A stretch of DNA of 13,949 nucleotides from a bacterium (GTDB lineage Bacteria > JAHJDO01). Shown piece by piece: positions 1 through 6,657 of this stretch; position 1 is the first letter of the stretch, and the number at the start of each line of letters is the position of its first letter. Both the position numbers and the translations under genes were made by a program. The DNA lies in contig JAGMBN010000020.1 of assembly GCA_023129655.1 (NCBI GenBank), positions 1 through 13,949 of the forward strand, given 5' to 3'. A model generated the notes under the pieces. It worked only from the letters and a program-made list of their open reading frames with translations. It made no database searches and was not told the DNA's origin.

Positions 1-66
1 TTAATCATCACTATAAAAGATGGTAATTTAAATCTAATAAAATCGCTTAGTTCGAAAAACGGATAA
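1..66 (+). CDS. Possible 3' end of an unidentified upstream gene (partial)
   Basis: Frame 1 is open from the window edge through 21 codons to a TAA at 64-66; the other two forward frames stop almost at once. The tail reads LIITIKDGNLNLIKSLSSKNG. It ends just before the xylB start, which is the spacing expected of an upstream operon partner. Twenty-one codons in AT-rich DNA can stay open by chance and the tail matches no family I recognise, so this is only a candidate. Confidence 0.35.
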   Translation, partial: LIITIKDGNLNLIKSLSSKNG

Positions 67-80
67 GGATGAAAATAAAT

Positions 81-1586
81 ATGGAATATGTTATTGGAAT
101 TGATATAGGCACAACAGGGACAAAAACTCTTTTATGCAGCAGTAAAGGAGAAATAATATCTAGCTCTCTTAAGGAGTATTCTATTTCGCATCCAAAACCA
201 GGCTGGGCAGAACAAGACCCAGCTGACTGGTGGATGGCTACAATAGAATCTATCAGATTTGTTCTGAATGAGGCAAACATCAATAGAGAAGATGTTAAAG
301 CAGTAGGATTAACAGGGCAGATGCATGGCGCTGTTTTTCTGGATAGCAACAATAATGTACTTCGGTCAGCAATACTCTGGTGCGATCAGAGAACAAGTTC
401 TGAATGTGATGATATAAATAGAATTATCGGGGAAGAAAATCTAATTGCACTTACCTCTAATCCAGCTCTTACAGGTTTCACTGCTCCCAAAATCCTCTGG
501 GCTAGAAAAAATGAGCCCCAAATATATGAGAAAACTCGCAAGATCTTACTGCCTAAGGATTATATAAGATTCAGGCTAACCGGAGAATTTGCAAGTGATG
601 TCTCAGACGCATCAGGGACTTTATTATTTGATGTGAAAAATAGAAAGTGGTCAGATGAAGTCTTAGAAAAGCTAAACATTGACAGAAATCTGTTACCTGA
701 AGTTTATGAGTCTGCAAAAATTACAGGAACACTAACCAAAGAGGCTTCCAAGCTTCTTGGCTTATCAACAGAAACAGTAGTTGTGGCTGGTGCAGGGGAC
801 CAGGCCGCAGGCGCAGTTGGAAATGGAATTGTAGAACAGGGCATCATATCCTCAACAATAGGCACATCTGGTGTTGTTTTTGCGTATACAGATCAAGTAA
901 AAACTGATCCATCAGGTCGAGTTCACACATTTTGCCATGCAGTTCCTGGCAAGTGGCATGTTATGGGGGTGATGCTTGCTGCAGGAGGATCTTTTAAATG
1001 GCTCAAAGAGACGCTTGGTATAGATTCATACCAGATAATGACTGAACAAGCTTTAAAAGCTCCAGTAGGAAGTGAAGGACTGATTTTTCTTCCTTATCTT
1101 ACTGGAGAGAGAACGCCTCATGCTAACCCGGACGCAAAAGCGGTGTTTTTTGGAATTTCCCCACGGCATACAAAAGCCCACATTATTCGATCAGTAATGG
1201 AAGGAGTAAGTTTCGGGTTGAGAGATTCATTAGAAATTATTAAGGGATTAGGTATCCCTGTATCTGAAATTCGGGCTTCCGGAGGTGGCGCAAAAAGCAA
1301 ACTCTGGAAACATATCCAGTCGGATGTTAATAAAGAGCCGATTTATACAATAAATGTTGATGAAGGACCGGCATTTGGCGCTGCATTACTTGCTATGGTC
1401 GGCGCAGAAATTTATTCCTCTGTACCCGAAGCCTGCAGTCAGACTGTAAAAACAATAGATAAAATTGAACCTGTATCTGAGAATATAAAAATCTATAATG
1501 AATTATATAAGTTATACAAAGACTTATATAATTCATTGAAAGGCAATTTTAAGCAACGCTCTGAATTAATAAGACAAGTAACATGA
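81..1586 (+). CDS. xylB: Xylulokinase (FGGY-family carbohydrate kinase)
   Basis: Phosphorylates D-xylulose to D-xylulose 5-phosphate in the cytoplasm, feeding the pentose phosphate pathway. The N-terminus has the FGGY nucleotide-binding motif GIDIGTTGTKT, followed by GLTGQMHGAV and LWCDQRT, all typical of XylB. GAGDQAAGAVGNG holds the expected catalytic Asp (about residue 240), and GTSGVV, YLTGERTPH and ASGGGAKSKLW follow in family order. At about 501 residues it is full length. An in-frame ATG lies 12 nt upstream at 69, but the only SD-like sequence (AAGGA, 65-69) runs into that codon, so I prefer the ATG at 81 despite an 11-nt spacer. The xylose isomerase homologue lies 5 kb downstream, not adjacent. 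Other FGGY substrates cannot be excluded. Confidence 0.9.
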   Translation: MEYVIGIDIGTTGTKTLLCSSKGEIISSSLKEYSISHPKPGWAEQDPADWWMATIESIRFVLNEANINREDVKAVGLTGQMHGAVFLDSNNNVLRSAILWCDQRTSSECDDINRIIGEENLIALTSNPALTGFTAPKILWARKNEPQIYEKTRKILLPKDYIRFRLTGEFASDVSDASGTLLFDVKNRKWSDEVLEKLNIDRNLLPEVYESAKITGTLTKEASKLLGLSTETVVVAGAGDQAAGAVGNGIVEQGIISSTIGTSGVVFAYTDQVKTDPSGRVHTFCHAVPGKWHVMGVMLAAGGSFKWLKETLGIDSYQIMTEQALKAPVGSEGLIFLPYLTGERTPHANPDAKAVFFGISPRHTKAHIIRSVMEGVSFGLRDSLEIIKGLGIPVSEIRASGGGAKSKLWKHIQSDVNKEPIYTINVDEGPAFGAALLAMVGAEIYSSVPEACSQTVKTIDKIEPVSENIKIYNELYKLYKDLYNSLKGNFKQRSELIRQVT

Positions 1587-1611
1587 AGAAAATTGCGTAA
1601 TCCAATAAAGA

Positions 1612-2241
1612 ATGAATCGTATTAAATCATATCTCTGTTTCAGTGTCTTCTTTTCTATAGCGCTCAGCGCCTTTTTCCGCTTGTATAAAATCGGTTCAAA
1701 AAGCCTCTGGCTTGACGAAGCATGTAGTGTGTATCTTGCAAAACTACCCTTGTTTGACATGCTTTCACAAATAATAAAAACAGACATACATCCTCCGCTT
1801 TATAATTTGCTCCTACATTTCTGGATAATTCCAAGTATCTCAGAGTGGTATGTTCATCTACTATCAGCATTATTCGGCATAATAACCGTCTGGATAGTAT
1901 TTTTAATAGGCAAAAACCTGTTCTCTGCAAAAGTGGGAATTATTGCGTGTTTTATAACTTCAATTTCTTCTTATCAGATATATTATGCTCAGGAGGCAAG
2001 ACTATATGCGCTTATTACACTTTTATGCACACTGTCCTTTTTAATTTTTATCAATGCATTAAGAACGCATAGCGCAAAAATATGGATACTGCTCTGTCTC
2101 ATAAATATACTTGCGCTCTACACCTACGTATACAGCGTCTTTTTCATTATAGCAGAATACACAGCAGCTATATGCTTCTCAAAACACTATAAGGGTTCTG
2201 TTGGCAACATAAATCTAACTCTTTTCCTGACAAACAGATAA
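1612..2241 (+). CDS. Glycosyltransferase family 39 (GT-C/ArnT-like) N-terminal fragment, 3'-truncated
   Basis: Integral membrane protein whose N-terminal half matches GT39 polyprenyl-phosphate-dependent glycosyltransferases. Seen: an N-terminal TM helix, then SLWLDEACS with the family's conserved Asp-Glu, DIHPPLY in the first periplasmic loop, and YYAQEARLYAL, the usual QEAR-Y motif, followed by more hydrophobic helices. Family members are about 450-600 residues; this one stops at 209, so roughly half the membrane domain and the whole C-terminal domain are missing. Only 29 bp separate its stop from the end of the convergent O-antigen ligase gene, leaving no room for a frameshifted remainder. 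I read it as a remnant of deletion or rearrangement, probably not functional. It starts 25 nt after xylB with a weak SD (AAAGA). Confidence 0.7.
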   Translation: MNRIKSYLCFSVFFSIALSAFFRLYKIGSKSLWLDEACSVYLAKLPLFDMLSQIIKTDIHPPLYNLLLHFWIIPSISEWYVHLLSALFGIITVWIVFLIGKNLFSAKVGIIACFITSISSYQIYYAQEARLYALITLLCTLSFLIFINALRTHSAKIWILLCLINILALYTYVYSVFFIIAEYTAAICFSKHYKGSVGNINLTLFLTNR

Positions 2242-2270
2242 AGACGGAACTGCCGCATCCTCAATACCCA

Positions 2271-4379
2271 TCACTGCCCACTCATTACTTTAGTTATCTG
2301 TTCTAAATAACTCTGCGCTTGTTTATTATCAGGTTGTATATGCAGGATTTTTTTGAATATATTCTTAGCTTCTTTGTAGCGCCCTTTCTTATAATAAGCT
2401 ACTCCTAAATTACGGGCAACACCAAGAGCTTTTGGCATAATCCTTAGAGCAATTTTATACTCTTTAATTGCCTCATCCCACTCTCTTTTCATCATATAAA
2501 TATTCCCCAGATTATTATGCGCCCCTCCAAAATCAGGATTAAGCTTAACAGCTTTTTTATACTGCTGAATCGCTTTGTCAAGCTTTCTCAGTTTTTCATA
2601 CGTATTCCCCAAACCCATTAACGCTTTCTCGCTATAAGGATTCATTCTCACAGCTATCTCCAGCTCTTTGACAGCTTTTTTGTAATTCTTAGTGCTGGTA
2701 TACAACTTCGCTAAATTATAGTGGATATCAGCATAATCCGGTTCCAGCTCAGCAAGTTGATAATATACTCTAAAAGCATCTTCTATTTTCCCTACCTTAG
2801 CATACGCAAACGCCAGACGATAATACGCCTTAAGATGTCCTCTATTGAACCTGATTGTCTTCTTATACATACCTATAGATTTATTCCAGTTCTTTTTGTT
2901 ACGATATTCAACTCCCTTTCTAAAATATACCTCCGCTCTCAATGGATTTACTGAAAAATAATTAAACACAAATAAAAGCAAAGCTGAAAACAGGATTATA
3001 ATCGGAACTCTTAATCTTTTTACTATCTTTGTGCCTTTGTGCCTTTGTGCCTTTGTGCCTCTCACACTTAGAGCAGACACACATCCCAGAGCAAACCACA
3101 GAAATATACCTGAAGAATGAAATCTTAAATCTACATTCCCCAGATTTTCAAAAAGCAGACCCATCACGCCTGATATAAATCCTATAAGCAGATACTTTTT
3201 GAGTCTGTCATCGGTATTTCTTGCTGTATTTATACCTCGCAAAAGAATACTGCCTATAATTCCAACAAAAAGTGCCAATCCTACAACTCCCAGTTCGCAT
3301 CCAATTTCAAGCGCTTCACAGTGTACGTGCCGTGTTGCATTTACAGCATGCGGATTCAAAAAATAATCAGGGATTCTGAATTGTGGATAAATCGCGGCAA
3401 AATTACCTATTCCCCAACCTGTAAAAGGACTGGCTAGAAACATGTTCAGCGATCCCAGCCAAATCCACTTCCGTATTCCAATGGTTCCTGTGAGCAGTTC
3501 CTTATTAATAACTCGCATTATTGACTCTGATCTTACCTGCCATACAGCAGCGCATAAGAGAATCACTCCGATAAATAAGTAAAAACTTTTCGCCAGACCC
3601 CATTTTAAATAAATAAATGCGCAGGCAAAAAACACAATGGAAACACAAAATCCGATCCATGCGGCTCTCGCCTCTAATTTGTAAAGGGAAATAATACTGG
3701 TTACTACTAGAATACAACACAGTAACAATTTTAAACCGCCAGCTAAAGCAGGCGGTTGAGGCGGAGGAGAACAACAGACTGCTTCAGCTGTCTGGGGGAA
3801 CAAGCGGCTGTCAAGTAGGGGCGAGGCTTGCCCCCACCCATTTCCCCAAAAATATAAAATAAAAGATAGAATTACGGGTATGCACAAAACAATATACGGG
3901 GCAAAGAATGTAGGATTACCAAATAATTGCGGCAGATCTCGAATTATAGGAATGCTAAAACGATTAAGCAGTGTAGGAACTTCTGCTATGAATGTAGCTA
4001 AAAACCATACAAAACAAATTCTTAAAAACGCAGGTCTGGACTTACATGTTTCTAATACCACAAAATAGATCAGAACATATGTAAATAAGTTTACCAGTTC
4101 TGTGGCGCCAGCAAGCTTATTCCCTGCCATAAAGAACGACGCTAAGCACCATAAACAGAAAGCGGATATAAGGCCTTTTGGGAATCCTGTAGGGGCACGG
4201 CGCGCCGTGCCCCTACGTTGGAATAACCAATTATATATCCATAATAGGATGACACAAAACACCATAGCTTGAGCTATGACAAACTTTATGAATACATAGT
4301 TATACGCCTGCTTAAGAACCGCTATTGGGACAAGGAAGATAATGATTAGCAGACATATTTCTGGTATTTTTTTTCTCAT
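2271..4379 (-). CDS. O-antigen ligase/polymerase-like membrane protein with C-terminal TPR repeats
   Basis: Probably joins or polymerises surface polysaccharide at the outer face of the inner membrane (Wzy/WaaL, PF04932 type). The first 450 or so residues hold many TM helices. They contain ARAAWIGF and then GWGIGNFAAIYPQF plus HVHCEALEIGCELG, matching the G-x-G / H-x-x-x-E-x-G signature of the large periplasmic loop. The last 205 or so residues form six TPR units (LGNTYEKLRKLDKAIQQYKK is one), likely periplasmic. Three segments do not fit the fold and coincide with DNA repeats: RGTARRAP near the N-terminus, a Pro-rich PPPQPPALAGG stretch, and RGTKAQRHKGTK before the TPRs. All keep the frame. 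An ATG at 4397 would add six residues, but GGAG at 4386-4389 with a 6-nt spacer favours 4379. Confidence 0.85.
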   Translation of the reverse strand: MRKKIPEICLLIIIFLVPIAVLKQAYNYVFIKFVIAQAMVFCVILLWIYNWLFQRRGTARRAPTGFPKGLISAFCLWCLASFFMAGNKLAGATELVNLFTYVLIYFVVLETCKSRPAFLRICFVWFLATFIAEVPTLLNRFSIPIIRDLPQLFGNPTFFAPYIVLCIPVILSFILYFWGNGWGQASPLLDSRLFPQTAEAVCCSPPPQPPALAGGLKLLLCCILVVTSIISLYKLEARAAWIGFCVSIVFFACAFIYLKWGLAKSFYLFIGVILLCAAVWQVRSESIMRVINKELLTGTIGIRKWIWLGSLNMFLASPFTGWGIGNFAAIYPQFRIPDYFLNPHAVNATRHVHCEALEIGCELGVVGLALFVGIIGSILLRGINTARNTDDRLKKYLLIGFISGVMGLLFENLGNVDLRFHSSGIFLWFALGCVSALSVRGTKAQRHKGTKIVKRLRVPIIILFSALLLFVFNYFSVNPLRAEVYFRKGVEYRNKKNWNKSIGMYKKTIRFNRGHLKAYYRLAFAYAKVGKIEDAFRVYYQLAELEPDYADIHYNLAKLYTSTKNYKKAVKELEIAVRMNPYSEKALMGLGNTYEKLRKLDKAIQQYKKAVKLNPDFGGAHNNLGNIYMMKREWDEAIKEYKIALRIMPKALGVARNLGVAYYKKGRYKEAKNIFKKILHIQPDNKQAQSYLEQITKVMSGQ
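3027..3058. repeat. Four tandem copies of an 8-bp unit inside the O-antigen ligase gene
   Basis: The octamer CTTTGTGC is repeated four times without error. On the coding (minus) strand it reads as GCACAAAG and gives the basic segment RGTKAQRHKGTK between the last TM helix region and the TPR domain. Because 8 is not a multiple of 3, copy-number changes would usually shift the frame. Confidence 0.9.
3735..3850. repeat. Composite palindromic repeat insertion in frame within the O-antigen ligase gene
   Basis: Two repeat units lie side by side. The first is a small dyad with arms ACCGCC (3735-3740) and GGCGGT (3751-3756). The second (3815-3850) begins GTAGGGG and contains GGCTTGCCCCCACCC; its first 25 bases match the intergenic element at 4666 at 23 positions. 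The stretch encodes about 38 residues (GQASPLLDSRLFPQ… through PPQPPALAGG) that interrupt two hydrophobic helices and keep the reading frame. Confidence 0.75.
4189..4216. repeat. 28-bp perfect palindrome in frame within the O-antigen ligase gene
   Basis: The arms GTAGGGGCACGGCG and CGCCGTGCCCCTAC are exact reverse complements with no loop. It encodes RRGTARRAPT between early TM helices. The adjoining GTTGGAAT (4217-4224) is the reverse complement of the ATTCCAAC that precedes the intergenic GTAGGGG element at 4655-4672, so the homology extends beyond the palindrome. Confidence 0.9.
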
Positions 4380-4434
4380 TTTTCTCTCCAACTCCATTTC
4401 GATAAGTACCCCTTTTTGTCTACTTGCTGAAATG

Positions 4435-4463
4435 AATTTACCTTAGCTTTTTACAGATGTCAA
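4435..4463 (-). promoter_or_regulatory. Sigma70-type promoter for the O-antigen ligase/TPR gene
   Basis: On the minus strand, TTGACA (4463-4458) and TAAATT (4440-4435) are separated by exactly 17 nt. The -35 is a perfect consensus and the -10 a fair match. It lies about 55 nt upstream of the preferred start. Predicted from sequence only. Confidence 0.6.
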
Positions 4464-4484
4464 GGAAAACAAAAATGATTGAAT

Positions 4485-4565
4485 TAACTCACCCTGACCC
4501 TCTCTTGAGAAGAGAGGGAAGATGCTCTCCCTTCTCTTTGAAGAGAAGGGGTAGGGGATGAGTTA
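4485..4565. repeat. 81-bp double-hairpin repeat element (MITE/REP-like)
   Basis: Terminal inverted repeats TAACTCA (4485-4491) and TGAGTTA (4559-4565) enclose two hairpins. The first is CCCTCTCTT / AAGAGAGGG (9-bp stem, 3-nt loop, 4498-4518). The second is CCCTTCTCTT / AAGAGAAGGG (10-bp stem, 2-nt loop, 4529-4550). It carries no coding sequence, which suggests a non-autonomous mobile or REP-type element. No second copy is in this window. Confidence 0.7.
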
Positions 4566-4621
4566 GAGGGAAAAATGGAAATTAGAGGAGATATTTTAAT
4601 TTTAGCATGAAAAACACATCA

Positions 4622-4646
4622 GGACAGGCGCAAGGCCTGTCCCTAC
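4622..4646. repeat. GTAGGG-ended palindromic element
   Basis: GGACAGGC (4622-4629) pairs with GCCTGTCC (4635-4642) over a 5-nt loop, followed by CTAC. Read on the minus strand it starts GTAGGGACAGGC, sharing the GTAGGG end with the elements at 3815, 4189 and 4666. Confidence 0.7.
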
Positions 4647-4665
4647 ATTTTCCGATTCCAACATT

Positions 4666-4700
4666 GTAGGGGTGGGGCTTGCCCCCACCCGTCCCCAAAA
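4666..4700. repeat. GTAGGGG element, intergenic copy of the repeat found inside the O-antigen ligase gene
   Basis: Starts GTAGGGGTGGGGC and continues TTGCCCCCACCC, forming an imperfect hairpin. The first 25 bases match 3815-3839 inside the ligase gene at 23 positions, differing only at the 8th and 10th bases. It is preceded by ATTCCAAC (4655-4662), which in inverted form also flanks the 28-bp palindrome at 4189. Confidence 0.8.
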
Positions 4701-4702
4701 GC

Positions 4703-4739
4703 AAAAAGATAGCCCCGATAACCTCGGGACTATCTTTTT
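4703..4739 (-). terminator. Rho-independent terminator after the prepilin gene
   Basis: AAAAAGATAG (4703-4712) pairs with CTATCTTTTT (4730-4739), and after one C·A mismatch CCCGA pairs with TCGGG over a 5-nt loop. In minus-strand RNA the stem ends in UUUUU, 21 nt past the prepilin stop at 4761. The A/T tails on both sides would also let it work in the plus direction. Confidence 0.85.
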
Positions 4740-4760
4740 ATCAAGCAAGCTAACCTGAAA

Positions 4761-5306
4761 TTAATCGCAAACACCTACATTAGATCTAGTTCCATCTTTT
4801 ACAGTCGCAACGTGCCCGTCCATGTACAACACATTAATAACATCTGGATTTGTATGAACATAAGTAAGTCCAGTATCGCATGCAACAGCTGTGTCTGAAT
4901 CACTCATCTCTGTCAGGCAGTCATTGTACGCATAGCTTCCACTCCCAATATCAGTTTCATTATCAACACTTTCTGTGCTGGATGGACATTCAAACACCTT
5001 TAGAGACGAAATATAATTGGGGTAGAAAATTGCTACACCGGAAGAAGTTGTATCATCTCCCCCTAAGTTATCACCGCCGTTATCCGTCTCTCCAAGATCG
5101 GGAAAATACTCATCATAGTCCTGAGCGTACATATGCAGACCAAGGCCGATTTGTTTCAGATTGCTTACGCACTTTGTTCTTCTTGCCAGTTCTCTTGCTC
5201 TTGCCAGCGCTGGCAGAAGCATAGATGCAAGAAGAGCGATAATTGCTATAACAACCAGTAATTCAATAAGCGTAAATCCCTTGTGTCTTCTAAAAAACTT
5301 CAACAT
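4761..5306 (-). CDS. Prepilin-type N-terminal cleavage/methylation domain protein (type IV pilin/pseudopilin-like)
   Basis: Secreted, membrane-anchored pilin-like protein. The short basic leader (MLKFFRRHKG) ends at the prepilin peptidase site G10|FTLIE, with Glu at mature position 5, followed by one long hydrophobic helix (LLVVIAIIALLASMLLPALA). The next stretch, CVSNLKQIGLGLHMYAQDYD, is typical of the pseudopilin-like proteins abundant in Planctomycetes, Lentisphaerae and Omnitrophota. The C-terminus has HTNPDVINVLYMDGHV, a loose version of the H-X9-DG motif with 11 residues between His and DG. Five cysteines in the exported part could form disulfides. At 181 aa it is normal length. The start is fixed by an excellent SD (minus-strand GGAGGAGGTG, 5317-5326). 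It is monocistronic, so assembly machinery must lie elsewhere. Confidence 0.9.
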   Translation of the reverse strand: MLKFFRRHKGFTLIELLVVIAIIALLASMLLPALARARELARRTKCVSNLKQIGLGLHMYAQDYDEYFPDLGETDNGGDNLGGDDTTSSGVAIFYPNYISSLKVFECPSSTESVDNETDIGSGSYAYNDCLTEMSDSDTAVACDTGLTYVHTNPDVINVLYMDGHVATVKDGTRSNVGVCD

Positions 5307-5347
5307 TTTGCTTATTCACCTCCTCCACCTATTTTATTTAAATTTTA

Positions 5348-5376
5348 TCATTACATAACCACCATATTCTTGTCAA
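5348..5376 (-). promoter_or_regulatory. Sigma70-type promoter for the prepilin gene
   Basis: On the minus strand, TTGACA (5376-5371) and TAATGA (5353-5348) are 17 nt apart. The -35 is a perfect consensus. The predicted leader of about 35-40 nt includes the strong SD. With the terminator at 4703-4739, the prepilin forms a complete single-gene transcription unit. Confidence 0.6.
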
Positions 5377-5421
5377 ATGTTTTTTTATCTGACTTTTCAA
5401 CTCGGTTCAGTGACAAAAAGC

Positions 5422-5451
5422 TTGATTATTTAACACCTAATGAGATATATT
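5422..5451 (+). promoter_or_regulatory. Candidate promoter for the URO-D/isomerase/hldA operon
   Basis: TTGATT (5422-5427) and TATATT (5446-5451) are 18 nt apart, about 95 nt upstream of the first operon gene. Immediately downstream is a direct repeat, TGAGAATC at 5451-5458 and 5463-5470 (12-bp period), placed where an operator could sit. Both boxes are imperfect, so confidence is modest. Confidence 0.35.
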
Positions 5452-5543
5452 GAGAATCACAATGAGAATCTTAAACAAAAAGTGTTACCTATGTGCCCAG
5501 CCAGCACAGGATAAGCGTTAAATATTAGTGGAAAGGAAAATTC

Positions 5544-6632
5544 GTGAAAGATATACTATCTAAAAGAGAAAGGGTGGAGAGAACCTTAAATTTTCAATCG
5601 GTGGATAGAGTAGCCATCCATGACAATGTAAGCTTTAATCCGGGCGTTATTTCCTTATATACCGGTAAAAAAACAGATGGATTTAATTATTCCATTGAGG
5701 ATATATGCGAGGTAATAGAAAAGACATTGGATATGTGTTTTTTTCCCCACGCGCCATTTGGCACAGACAGAATTACAACCGAAAATGGCTTTGTCAGGCA
5801 AAATGATAACTGGACAAGTTGGACGGTTAAGCGTCCTTTTAATGATACTAAGGGTTTAAAAGAGTTTTACTTGCGACAAATTGAGGAGATGAAGACGGCT
5901 AAGTTTAATCCGGAAAAGGAAAGAGAGAATTATCAGAAAAAGTTTCTCAATATACAAAGATTAATAGGTGATACTGTAATATTGGATTACGATGGGACAG
6001 GATTCTGTAGTTGCTGGTCATTAGCAGGAATAGATTTGTTTACTTATCTATACTACGATGAGCCGGAGATTATTTCCGATTATATCAGGATACGCACAGA
6101 CAATGAAGTCAGAAGAGTTCACGCGATAGCTGATAAAAAACTATCTCCGGTTGTTTTAATTGCTGATGATTTAGCTTCCAAGAACGGTCCAATATTTAGT
6201 CCTGAATTTTTAAGAAAAGAATTTTTACCGCATCTTACTCGCCTGGTAGAAGCATGGCACAGTCATGGACTTAAAGTCTTATACCATAGTGATGGAAACT
6301 GGAAAAAGCTTATCCCTGATTTCCTGAAATGCGGTGTAGAAGGGTTTTATTGCCTTGAGCCGGCAGTCGGTATGGACATTATAGAATTAAAGAAAGAATA
6401 TCCAAAGGTAATATGGGCCGGCGGCCTGGATGGAATAGATTTAATGGAAAGAGGGAATCCTGAACAAGTCCGTAAAGAAGTAAGAAAACAAATTCTTGAG
6501 ACGGATGTTCTAAATACAGGAGGTTTATTTTTAGCAACTTCCAGTGAGATCAATCCTCCTATAAAACCAGAGAATTATCAGGCTATGATAGAAGAAGCAA
6601 GGGCTATCTATAACAAAGAAGTTTACAAATAA
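5544..6632 (+). CDS. Uroporphyrinogen decarboxylase (URO-D) family protein, not the haem enzyme
   Basis: A TIM-barrel protein of the broad URO-D family (PF01208), which includes haem UroD and corrinoid methyltransferases such as MtaA. Family hallmarks are the opening SKRERVERTLNFQSVDRVAI and the C-terminal GGLDGIDLMERGNPEQVRKE followed by GGLFLATSSEINPPIKPEN. The HemE substrate motif RQAGRYLPEYR is absent. In the place where MtaA-like methyltransferases carry a zinc-binding His-x-Cys, this protein reads H248-S-D-G-N. A role in haem synthesis is therefore unlikely and the reaction is unknown. Length (362 aa) is normal. Translation starts at GTG with AAAGGA (5532-5537) 6 nt upstream. It is first in a probable operon, 25 nt before the xylose isomerase-like gene, so a role in sugar-related metabolism is inferred from context only. 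Confidence 0.8.
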   Translation: MKDILSKRERVERTLNFQSVDRVAIHDNVSFNPGVISLYTGKKTDGFNYSIEDICEVIEKTLDMCFFPHAPFGTDRITTENGFVRQNDNWTSWTVKRPFNDTKGLKEFYLRQIEEMKTAKFNPEKERENYQKKFLNIQRLIGDTVILDYDGTGFCSCWSLAGIDLFTYLYYDEPEIISDYIRIRTDNEVRRVHAIADKKLSPVVLIADDLASKNGPIFSPEFLRKEFLPHLTRLVEAWHSHGLKVLYHSDGNWKKLIPDFLKCGVEGFYCLEPAVGMDIIELKKEYPKVIWAGGLDGIDLMERGNPEQVRKEVRKQILETDVLNTGGLFLATSSEINPPIKPENYQAMIEEARAIYNKEVYK

Positions 6633-6657
6633 ATAAAAATAGAAAGGAGTAAAAACA

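Larger units (their letters stand above)
4398..4760. other. 363-bp intergenic region made largely of palindromic repeats
   Basis: From left to right it holds the ligase promoter (4435-4463), an 81-bp double-hairpin element (4485-4565), about 55 bp of plain AT-rich sequence, two GTAGGG-ended palindromic elements (4622-4646 and 4666-4700), and the prepilin terminator (4703-4739). I see no protein-coding gene: the longest tempting frame, from 4610, is only 20 codons, has no SD and runs through the repeats. Confidence 0.8.

Noticed and set aside
3027..3058. Short tandem units considered as a CRISPR array or VNTR outside a gene
   Set aside because: Units are 8 bp with no spacers and lie inside a long open frame, so this is a coding microsatellite-like repeat.
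3735..3850. Possible frameshift or sequencing error making odd Pro-rich sequence in the O-antigen ligase
   Set aside because: The frame is correct on both sides, hydrophobic helices resume normally, and the DNA matches a repeat found elsewhere in the window.
4610..4672. A 20-codon open frame starting ATGAAAAACACATC in the repeat-rich gap
   Set aside because: It runs through two palindromic elements, has no SD at a usable distance and its peptide resembles nothing known.
5446..5470. Fur box over the URO-D operon promoter
   Set aside because: It is a direct repeat of TGAGAATC and not the inverted GATAAT-type array; the match is too poor.
5544..6632. Assignment as haem-pathway uroporphyrinogen decarboxylase (hemE)
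   Set aside because: The N-terminal HemE substrate motif is missing and no other haem gene is nearby; only the family-level call is supported.
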